64,000 bases of DNA from Belnapia sp. F-4-1 (GTDB taxonomy: Bacteria > Pseudomonadota > Alphaproteobacteria > Acetobacterales > Acetobacteraceae). Positions 29,840 through 40,945 of the stretch are shown here, piece after piece. The notes beneath the pieces are model-generated. The model was not told the origin of the DNA. It saw only the letters and a list, made by a program, of their open reading frames with translations, and ran no database searches. The position numbers and the translations under genes were made by a program. Location of the stretch: NCBI RefSeq assembly GCF_000802185.1, contig NZ_KN676113.1:3014856-3078855 (forward strand). Direction: 5' to 3'. How positions within the stretch are numbered: the first letter of the stretch is position 1; each line of letters begins with the position of its first letter.

Positions 29840-30349
29840 CTACAGCGTCGCCGCCGCCCGCGAGGCCTGGTCGTAGAAGCCCGACAGGGCGCGCAGCAGC
29901 CCCGCCAGCTCCGAAAGCGCCGCCGCCGGCGGCCCGCTGTCGCGCACCGCTCCGGCCAGCAGCCTTTCCCTGACCTCGGCATAGTGCGCGCAGAAGGCTG
30001 CCCCCGCCGGCGTCGCCGAGACCAGCTTCTCCTTGCCCTGCCGGCTCGTCGCCACCAACCCCGCCGCATCGAGCTTGCGGATGGCATAGGTGGCGATATG
30101 CGCATCCTCGATGCCAAGCGCGAGCAGGATCTCCGCCTGCCGCTTCGCTCGCCCGCGATGGTGCACCGTGTGCAGGATCAGCACCTCGACCGGCGACAGC
30201 CCCGCCGCCCCCGCCGCCGCGGCGCACAGCACCATCCAGCGCTGGAAGGCATGCCCGGCGAGGATCAGCCCGTACTCGACCTCGGACAGGCCAGGCGAGG
30301 CGCCGGCGGCCAGGTGTGCGGAGGAGACGACGGGGCGGGGCTCGGCCAT
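29840..30349 (-). CDS. MarR-family winged-helix regulator
   Basis: The 169-residue protein has the MarR winged-helix pattern: a dimerisation helix (LILAGHAFQRWMVLCAAA), the recognition region LSPVEVLILHTVHHRGRAKRQAEILLALG, then IATYAIRKLDAAGLVATSRQGKEKLVSATPAG, where the wing lies. Regulators of this type bind a dyad in their own promoter region and usually respond to a small molecule. It is divergent from the hydantoinase-type gene, whose expression it probably controls. No Shine-Dalgarno is seen before ATG 30349; a 26-bp dyad begins 11 bp upstream, so the mRNA may have a very short leader. Confidence 0.88.
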   Translation of the reverse strand: MAEPRPVVSSAHLAAGASPGLSEVEYGLILAGHAFQRWMVLCAAAAGAAGLSPVEVLILHTVHHRGRAKRQAEILLALGIEDAHIATYAIRKLDAAGLVATSRQGKEKLVSATPAGAAFCAHYAEVRERLLAGAVRDSGPPAAALSELAGLLRALSGFYDQASRAAATL

Positions 30350-30359
30350 GCGTGAGACA

Positions 30360-30385
30360 TTGACAAAATATCGATAAATCGTCAA
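30360..30385. promoter_or_regulatory. Dyad operator between marR and the hydantoinase gene
   Basis: TTGAC at 30360-30364 and GTCAA at 30381-30385 are inverted about the same centre as the perfect 8-bp palindrome TATCGATA at 30369-30376. Together they form a 26-bp dyad in which 20 of 26 positions pair. MarR proteins typically bind such AT-rich dyads of about 20 bp. The site lies 11 bp before the marR ATG and 65 bp before the divergent gene. Binding by the adjacent regulator is an inference. Confidence 0.65.
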
Positions 30386-30449
30386 CGAGGCGGCGGCGGC
30401 CTTGCGCGTCGGGCGAGGGGGCGCCATCACGGCGCGAACGGAGGCGATC

Positions 30450-34087
<3,638 letters not shown>

Positions 34088-34088
<1 letters not shown>

Positions 34089-36913
34089 TGCGCCGCCTCG
34101 CGGCCATCCTGCTGCCGCTGCTGGCGCTGCTCGGCGCCGCGCTCTGGATCGGCCCCCGCCTGCTGGACTGGGAGCCCTACCGCGCGCGCCTCGCCGAGAT
34201 CGCCAGCACCCGGCTCGGCCGCCCGGTGACGCTCGGCGGCCGCATTACCCTGACGCTGCTGCCCCAGCCCCGCGTCGAGGCCGCCGCCGTCGCCATCGGC
34301 TCCAACGATGACGGGCTGACCATCACGGCGCGCGCCATGCGCCTCCGCCTCGATCTCGGCGCCCTCCTCGCCGGCCATCTGGAGCCGCGCGAGATCGCGC
34401 TCGTCGGCGGCGAGATCGCCATGCCCTGGCCACCCACGGCCCTGCCGGGCCTGCGCCCGCCGACCTGGCTCTCCGCCCTCGATGCGCGCCTCGAGGATTG
34501 CCGCCTGAAGCTCGGCGGCCTGCAGTTCGAGGCGCTGAACGCCCGGCTCCGGACCGGCGCCGCCGCGGAGGCGCTGAGCGCGGAAGGCACACTCGCCTGG
34601 CGCGGCTATGCCATCCGCTTCGCCGGCCAGCTCGGCCGCGCCGGCTTCGACGGCGTCGCCCCGCTCGACCTCTCGCTCGCCCTGGCCGGCTCGACGCTCG
34701 TCGCCCGTGGGGTTCTCGCCCCGGACGGTTTCGACGGACGGATGGATGCCGCCGGCCCCGACCTTTCCCTACTGCTGCCGGCCCCGCCCGGCGCCTTCCG
34801 CGCTACTGGCCGCCTCACCGTCGCCGCCGACCTCTTCGCCGCCGACGACCTTTCGATCGACCTCGCCGGCCAGCCCGCCCGCGGCGCCGCCACCCTCCGA
34901 CTCGCGCCCGAATCCCGTCTCGACGTCGCCCTCGCCGCCGGCCGGCTCGACCTCGATGCCTGGTTTGCCGCCCTCCGCCAGACCCGCGGCAGTGCCCGCG
35001 CTTTGCCCATTCCGGTCAGCATCGACCTCTCGGCCGAGGCGACGGGCTTCGGCGGCATCCCGCTGCGGCGGCTGCGCGGCGGCTTCTTCCTCGAAGGCGA
35101 CCGCCTTACCCTTTCCGACGTTTCTGCCCTGCTACCCGGCGAGATGGAGCTGGACGTCGCCGGCGCCACCGCCGGCCCGCGCATGGAACTCGCCCTCCGC
35201 TTCTCCGGACGGGCGCTGCGCGAGACGCTGACCGCCCTCGGCCTGCCGCTCGCCGGCACCGACCCGGCCCGCCTCCATTCCGCCGAAGGCCGCCTCCGCC
35301 TTGCCCTGGAGAACGGGCAGGCCACCCTCTCCGACATCACGGCGACCGTGGACGAGACCCGCGTCACCGGCGCCGGCTCGCTCCGCCTCGGCGGCGCCCG
35401 GCCCCAGGTCGGACTCGGCCTCACCCTCGACCGGCTCGACCTCGGCGGCCTGTTCCCCGGGGCCGGCCATCTCGGCGGCATCGACCTCAATCTCCGCCTC
35501 GCCGCCGACCGCCTGACCCTCGACCAATTCGCCGCCGAGCGCGCCACCCTCGACGCCACCATCGAGGACGGCAGGCTCGCCCTCCGCCGCCTTGCCTTCC
35601 GCCTCGGCGATCTGGACCTCGCCGCTTCCGGCGCCGCCCAGCTGACGCCTGCCCCACGCGCCTCCGAGGTGACGCTGGAAGCGAGCGGCCCCAACGCCAC
35701 CGTCCTGGCGCCGCTGCTGCCGCCCGGCTGGGCGCCGCTGCTCGCCCAGCCCATCGGGCTGCGCCTCTCCGGCGGCGGCGCGCCCGAGGCGGTGGCGCTC
35801 AGGGCCGAGGGCGATGTCGGCAGCCTTCGCATCGAGGCCGCGGCGACGCTCGATACCCGCATCCGCCGTGGCGCCGGCACGCTGACCCTGCGCCATCCCG
35901 GTGCCCCGCGCCTCCTTGCCCCGCTGCTCGGCCTGGATGTGGCAGACTGGCTGGGGGAGGGGTCCTTCTCGCTGATCGCGAGCCTCGCCGGCCAGCTCGG
36001 CGCCACACCCACGCTCACCGCCGACCGCCTGGACCTCGTCGCCGGCACGCTCCGCCTGCGCAGCCAGCTCGCCCTGGCCCTGGCCAGGCCGCGCCCCCGC
36101 CTCACCGGCCGCCTCGCCGCCGAACGCCTGCCCCTGCCGACGCCCGCGCTGCGCGGCGCCGCGCCCCTCGGCTTCGACCGCCTCGGCCTGCTCGACGCTG
36201 ACCTCGCGGTGGAGGCCGGCCGGCTCGAACCCCTCGGCTGGACCCCGCTGGAAGCCTTCTCCGGCGCGCTGAAGCTGGAGTCCGGCACCCTCCGCCTCGA
36301 CGGCGTGCAGGCGCGGCTCGCCGGCGGCACGCTCCGGGGCAGCCTGTTGGCGGAGGGCCTGGCGGGCCCGCCCCGCCTCGCCCTCGAGGCCAGGATCGAG
36401 GGCGCCACGATCGGCGAGCCGCTCTTCGGCCTCCCCCTCGACATCGGCGCCGGCCGGATGACGGCCGAGGCCGCCTTGCATGCCACCGGCCACAGCGCCG
36501 CGGCGCTGACCGCGACGCTCGGCGGCAACCTTGCGCTCGCCATGCAGGACGGCGTGCTGGTCGGCGCGGACCTCGCCGCGCTGCAAGCCAGCCTGGCCTC
36601 GCCAGTCCCCGACCAGGGGGCTCTCCGCGCTGCCCTCGCCGGCGGCGCCACCGCCTTCGAGCGGTTGGACGCCAAGGCCGCCCTCACCGAGGGGCGCATC
36701 ACCCTCGCCGGCGCCAGCCTCGCCACCGAAGGCGGCGGCGCCGCCACGGCAAGCGGGGCGATCGACCTCGCCCGCAGCGCCCTCGACCTCCGCCTCGCCA
36801 CCCGCCCCGTCGCCGAGGCACCCGAGATCGCGCTCCGCCTCACCGGCCCGCTGACGGAGCCCCGCCGCCTGCCGGACCTGGCGCCCTTCCTCCTCTGGCA
36901 AGCACGTCGCTAG
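34088..36913 (+). CDS. AsmA-like (AsmA/TamB-superfamily) envelope protein
   Basis: The 941-residue protein begins with one transmembrane helix (LAAILLPLLALLGAALWIGP) followed by the AsmA N-terminal pattern LLDWEPYRARLAEIASTRLGRPVTLGG. Long repetitive beta-strand repeats rich in LDL/ARL patterns make up the rest, ending with the C-terminal ALDLRLATRP...LTGPLTEP motif. AsmA-superfamily proteins are thought to bridge the periplasm and influence phospholipid transport and outer-membrane biogenesis. The ATG shares one base with the stop of the hydantoinase gene, so translation is coupled; a functional tie between the two is not obvious. Confidence 0.9.
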
Positions 36914-37065
36914 GCGCTTCGGCGATTTAGGCGAGAAATTCGGCATGTTTCAGGATCGGCACGGCGGCTGCCATGTTGTCAGCCCGACGGAGGAATCTGT
37001 CCGAAGCCTGCATACTCAGCCACACTGCGCCCCGACCCTGCCCCGATCCTTGCCGAGGACCTGCC

Positions 37066-38466
37066 ATGCCTTCTCGTGACGGCGCCCTGACCCGCGCGGC
37101 CCGCTTCTTCGACGAGGGCGGCTTCCGGTCTCTGCTGGCCCGGCTGGTGGAGTACCCCTCCACCTCGCAGGAACCCGGCGCCGAAGCGGCTCTTGAGACC
37201 TATCTCGCCGAGGCCATCCGCCCCTGGCTGGAGCGCATGGGTTTCGCCGCCACCATCCATCCGAACCCGCTCCCCGGCTTCGGCCCCATCCTCACCGCCG
37301 AGCGGATCGAGGACCCCTCGCGCCCGACAATCCTCCTCTACGGCCATGGCGACACCGTCCGCGGCCTGGAGGACCAGTGGCGCCCGGGCCTTGCCCCCTG
37401 GGGCCTGACCGAAGAGGGAGACCGCTGGTACGGCCGCGGCACCGCCGACAACAAGGGGCAGCACGCCCTCAACCTGGCCGCGCTGGAGGCGGTGCTCGCC
37501 GAACGCGGCGGCCGCCTCGGCTTCAACGTGAAGCTGGTGCTGGAGATGGCCGAGGAGCGCGGCAGCAAGGGCCTGCGCGAATTCGTCGCGGCGCATGCCG
37601 AGGCGCTGGCCGCCGATGCGCTGATCGCTTCCGACGGCCCGCGCGTCGATCCCCTCGTGCCGACCATCGCCACCGGCACCCGCGGCACCTACCACTTCGA
37701 TCTCGTCGTCAGGCTGCGCGAGGGCGGCGTGCATTCCGGCCATTGGGGCGGGCTGACCACCGACCCGGCGATCATCCTGGCCCATGCGCTCTCCACCGTC
37801 ATGGACCGCAACGGCAAGATCCTGGTGCGCGACTGGCTGCCCCGCAACGGCGTCCCCGCCACGGTGCGCGGCGTGCTGGCGGGCTGCCCGGTCGGCGGCG
37901 GGGAGGGGGCGGCGACCATCGACGAGGGCTGGGGCGAGCCCGACCTGACGCCCGCCGAGAAGATCTATGGCTGGAACAGCCTGATCGTCCTCTCGATGCT
38001 CAGCGGCCGGCCGGAGAACCCGGTCAACGCCGTCGCCCCCGACGCCCGCGCCCATTGCCAGATCCGCTACACCGTGGATTCGGATACCGCCGGCTTCGAG
38101 GCCGCGCTGCGCTACCATCTCGACGCCCATGGCCTGCAGCAGGTGCGGATCGAGAATGCCGGCATCCGCATGGCCGCCAGCCGCACCGCGCCCGACCACC
38201 CCTGGGTCCGCTGGGCGCAGTCGAGCATGGAACGCAGCCTCGGCAAGGCGGTGCAGATCATCCCCAACAGCTCGGGCGGCCTGCCGGGCGATGTCTTCGT
38301 TGATCATCTCGGCGTGCCGCTGGTCTGGGTGCCGCACAGCTACAACGGCTGCAAGCAGCACGGGCCGGACGAGCACCTGCTGATCGCCCCGGCGCGCGAG
38401 GGCCTGCTCGCCTTCGCCGGAATGTGGTGGGATCTGGGCGAAGATGGCACGCCCGGCCGCAAATGA
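37066..38466 (+). CDS. M20-family metallopeptidase
   Basis: M20 enzymes are two-zinc exo- or dipeptidases and amino-acid deacylases. The 466-residue protein shows the metal sites LLYGHGDTVRG, YGRGTADNKGQH and EMAEERGSKG, plus a dimerisation domain (GVHSGHWGG) and C-terminal GCKQHGPDEH. ATG 37066 was chosen because the catalytic domain starts near MPSRDGALTRAARFF; an ATG 31 codons upstream adds an unstructured segment. It does not look secreted. The 152 bp after the AsmA-like gene may carry its promoter. The substrate is unknown. Confidence 0.92.
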   Translation: MPSRDGALTRAARFFDEGGFRSLLARLVEYPSTSQEPGAEAALETYLAEAIRPWLERMGFAATIHPNPLPGFGPILTAERIEDPSRPTILLYGHGDTVRGLEDQWRPGLAPWGLTEEGDRWYGRGTADNKGQHALNLAALEAVLAERGGRLGFNVKLVLEMAEERGSKGLREFVAAHAEALAADALIASDGPRVDPLVPTIATGTRGTYHFDLVVRLREGGVHSGHWGGLTTDPAIILAHALSTVMDRNGKILVRDWLPRNGVPATVRGVLAGCPVGGGEGAATIDEGWGEPDLTPAEKIYGWNSLIVLSMLSGRPENPVNAVAPDARAHCQIRYTVDSDTAGFEAALRYHLDAHGLQQVRIENAGIRMAASRTAPDHPWVRWAQSSMERSLGKAVQIIPNSSGGLPGDVFVDHLGVPLVWVPHSYNGCKQHGPDEHLLIAPAREGLLAFAGMWWDLGEDGTPGRK

Positions 38467-38551
38467 TACCTTTCCTCACCGCGGCCGTCATGCGCGGGTT
38501 ACAGGGCGCGGCGAAGCTCCTGCGGGCCACATACGGCTTGAAGGAGCACCC

Positions 38552-39076
38552 ATGAGGACGATCCGTTCGGCACTGCTGGGGACCGCGCTGGCCGCCGTCG
38601 CCCTGCCGGCCCTCGCCCAGCCCGCGCCCCAGTCCCCGGGCGGGCCCCGCGGCCCCGCCGGCATGTTCGCCCGCATTGACGCCAATGGCGACGGCCGCAT
38701 CACGCAGGACGAAGGCTGGTCCTTCCTCCAGGCCCGCTTCGCCGAGGCCGACCGCAACAAGGACGGGGCCCTGGCGCTGGAGGAGGCGACCTCCGCCCGG
38801 CTGATGCCGCCGCCCACCGCCGCAGGCGCACCGCCGCCCCCGCCGCGCGAGATGGGCCCGATGCAGGCCCGCATGGTGGCGATGATGTTCCGCGCCGCGG
38901 ACGCCAACCGCGACGGCCGGGTGGCGCTCGACGAGGTCCGCCCGCTGGCCGAGGCCCGCTTCCGCGCCATGGATGCCAATGGCGACAACGGCATCACCAT
39001 GGACGAGCTGCCGCTCCGCCCGCGCCACCACCGCGGCCCGCATGGAGACAGGCCCGAGGCGCCGCCGCCCCGCTGA
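38552..39076 (+). CDS. Secreted EF-hand calcium-binding protein
   Basis: The 174-residue protein starts with a Sec signal peptide (RSALLGTALAAVALPALAQP). Four EF-hand loops follow: DANGDGRITQDE, DRNKDGALALEE, DANRDGRVALDE and DANGDNGITMDE. The second pair is preceded by a Pro-rich spacer. The third position and the terminal Glu of the loops are conserved, so calcium binding is plausible. The start ATG 38552 has an AAGGAG site 6-11 bases upstream. Periplasmic or extracellular EF-hand proteins of this type are common in proteobacteria but their role is unclear. Confidence 0.85.
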   Translation: MRTIRSALLGTALAAVALPALAQPAPQSPGGPRGPAGMFARIDANGDGRITQDEGWSFLQARFAEADRNKDGALALEEATSARLMPPPTAAGAPPPPPREMGPMQARMVAMMFRAADANRDGRVALDEVRPLAEARFRAMDANGDNGITMDELPLRPRHHRGPHGDRPEAPPPR

Positions 39077-39170
39077 GGGCGGCGACCGGTGCCCTTCGGC
39101 GCCGTTGCCGCGGAAGGCTATGCCAAGCCTCAAGCCCAGGCCCCGGGCATTGCGCGACAAACCGGAGACT

Positions 39171-39197
39171 CCGCAAGGCCGCGAGGCGGCCTTGCGG
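39171..39197. terminator. Bidirectional-looking hairpin between convergent genes
   Basis: CCGCAAGGCCGC and GCGGCCTTGCGG pair perfectly over 12 bp with a 3-base loop. The hairpin lies between the ends of the EF-hand gene and the convergent membrane-protein gene. No T-run of four or more follows on either strand (minus strand: AGTCTCCGGTTTGTC), so termination efficiency is uncertain. Confidence 0.55.
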
Positions 39198-39204
39198 GGA
39201 AGCC

Positions 39205-39615
39205 CTAGACCCGCGGCATTCCCCGCACCGGCCCCTGTCCCTTGTCGGCACCCTCCGCCGACAGCTCCATCCAGGCCTCCACCATCAGTCCGCCGATGAC
39301 GAAGATGCCCCAGAGCGGCAGGCTCAGCCCGACGGCAAGCAGGGCGGAGGAAGGCCAGGGCGCATCCGGCGGCAGGCCGAACAGCCCGAGCAGCGAGGCC
39401 GGCATCAGCTGCATCAGCACATGCACCGGAAAGGCCAGCAACCGGACGAAGATCAGCGCCAACTCCTGCAGGCTCATCACCCCATCAGCATTGAGGTCCC
39501 AGCCTTCGCGCACGACGGTATAAAGGGCGCCCAATATCGCGCATATGTTGAGAAACGCGCACCGCCAGTGCATCAATGCGCTGTGTCGTGTTCCTGCCCT
39601 CATGGCGTAGACCAT
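39205..39615 (-). CDS. Small membrane protein with an EF-hand-like loop
   Basis: The 136-residue protein has about three hydrophobic segments (near residues 19-36, 52-78 and 90-115), the first two flanking the motif DLNADGVMSLQEL. That loop matches an EF-hand calcium-binding loop (D-x-N-x-D-G-x-x-x-x-x-E) in a hydrophilic turn between transmembrane segments. No family recognised. The start could also be ATG at residues 5 or 15. It is convergent with the secreted EF-hand gene. Confidence 0.6.
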   Translation of the reverse strand: MVYAMRAGTRHSALMHWRCAFLNICAILGALYTVVREGWDLNADGVMSLQELALIFVRLLAFPVHVLMQLMPASLLGLFGLPPDAPWPSSALLAVGLSLPLWGIFVIGGLMVEAWMELSAEGADKGQGPVRGMPRV

Positions 39616-39898
39616 GGCGACGATCGTCGGCGCCCGGCAAGAGGTGTTTTTCCGGAAGAACGGGGTATATTCATCAATCGATCGATACCGGCATGGAGTG
39701 AGCCGGGAAGGACAAGCCGCAACGCCTTGAATGCTTGACCAGCGGCCCTTTTGCCGACATGCCTCCCGCCCTGGGGCGCGGGCTTGCTACACGCTTTGGC
39801 GAAGAGGGTTTATTCGCCTTCCGTGCCACCGTCTCCGCCCCTAGACACTTGGCGCGGGCCGCCTTCGTGGCAGCCCTGCCCATGCCTGAGAGGTTGCT

Positions 39899-40921
39899 GT
39901 GCGCCCAGATGGACCGGCCGAAGGCGCTGCCTTGCCCGCGACGGATGGCTCCGCGGTGATGCAGCCCAAGCTGCTCGATTTCCAGCCCGCCTTCGAGGCC
40001 GCGCTGCCGCCCGACTGGGTGCTGATCGGCCGTTGCCGCGCCGGCGAGGCGAGGGGTGCCGCCTCCGGGACGGTCGGCGGCGGCTGCTTCGTCCTCGCCC
40101 ATGCCGAGATCGGCGTCGCCCTGGTCGACCTGCTGCCCATGCGCACCCCACAGGCCGAGGCGCATCTTCGCCGCCTGCTGAACGCCGTCGACTTCTCCGC
40201 CCAATGCCGCGGCTACCTGCCGGTCATCCAATGCGAGGTCACGCCGGAGGAACTCGGCAGCCTGCATGCGCGGATCGAGGATGCCTTCGCCTACGACCAG
40301 GTGCTGACCATCGCCGATCGCGGCCGTTGGGTCGGCGTGCTGCGCCGCATCCTGCAGGCCAGCGTGACCTGGGAGGCGCTGGACGGACTGCTGCCGGAGC
40401 CCGCCCCGGGCCCCCGTGTCTGGCGCCCCCGCATGCTGCCGCCCGCGGCGCGGGTGCTGCGCGCCGGGATGGTCGGCTGCGGTGTGCTCGGCATCTTCGG
40501 CCTCGGCTTCGTCACCGCGCTGCTGATGCCGCAGGAGCCGGTTGCCGCATTGCCCAGCCCGGGCACCGGCTTCGGCGTCGTCGCCGAGGCCGTCCGCGCG
40601 CCGGAGGAGCCCGCCCCCCGGGAAGTCGCCACTCCGACGCTACCTGAGCCCCGCGCGGTCGCACTGGCCGAGCCTCGCCCGGTGATACTGGCCGAGCCCC
40701 GCCCGGTCGCGCTGGTCGAGCCTGTGCCGCCGCCGCCGCCCGGGGCGTTGCCGCCCGAGACGCCGCCCGTGGCCGTCGCCGCGACGGCGCGCCACCCCGT
40801 CCGCGTGCCGCTGCCGATCGATCGGCGGTGCAGCGACGCCGTCTTCCGCTTCCAGCAGGGCGCCAGCCTCACCGCGCAGGAGATGGCCCATGTCCGCCAG
40901 GGCTGCGCCTCGCTGCGATAG
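39899..40921 (+). CDS. Membrane protein of unknown function with Pro/Val tail
   Basis: The 340-residue protein starts at GTG 39899. Residues 20-180 form a soluble domain without recognised motifs; VLIGRCRAGEARGAASG and the patterned LLPMRTPQAEAHLRRLL suggest a fold with strands and helices. A transmembrane helix covers about 189-212 (AGMVGCGVLGIFGLGFV), followed by a Pro/Ala/Val-rich segment with three copies of an 8-residue repeat (EPRPVILA type). The C-terminus has two Cys in a short helical domain (RRCSDAVFRFQQG...RQGCASLR). With the helix in the middle, the N-terminal domain is probably cytoplasmic and the tail periplasmic. Function unknown. Confidence 0.6.
   Translation: MRPDGPAEGAALPATDGSAVMQPKLLDFQPAFEAALPPDWVLIGRCRAGEARGAASGTVGGGCFVLAHAEIGVALVDLLPMRTPQAEAHLRRLLNAVDFSAQCRGYLPVIQCEVTPEELGSLHARIEDAFAYDQVLTIADRGRWVGVLRRILQASVTWEALDGLLPEPAPGPRVWRPRMLPPAARVLRAGMVGCGVLGIFGLGFVTALLMPQEPVAALPSPGTGFGVVAEAVRAPEEPAPREVATPTLPEPRAVALAEPRPVILAEPRPVALVEPVPPPPPGALPPETPPVAVAATARHPVRVPLPIDRRCSDAVFRFQQGASLTAQEMAHVRQGCASLR
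40646..40717 (+). repeat. 24-bp tandem repeat, three copies
   Basis: Three consecutive 24-bp units at 40646-40669, 40670-40693 and 40694-40717 encode EPRAVALA, EPRPVILA and EPRPVALV. Copies differ at a few positions each. The repeats form the linker of the unknown membrane protein and are candidates for copy-number variation. Confidence 0.85.
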
Positions 40922-40945
40922 CGTCCGGCGCGGGCGGCCGGCCCC

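Noticed and set aside
40646-40717. The three 24-bp tandem units as a CRISPR array
   Set aside because: Units are contiguous, have no spacers and lie inside a coding frame.
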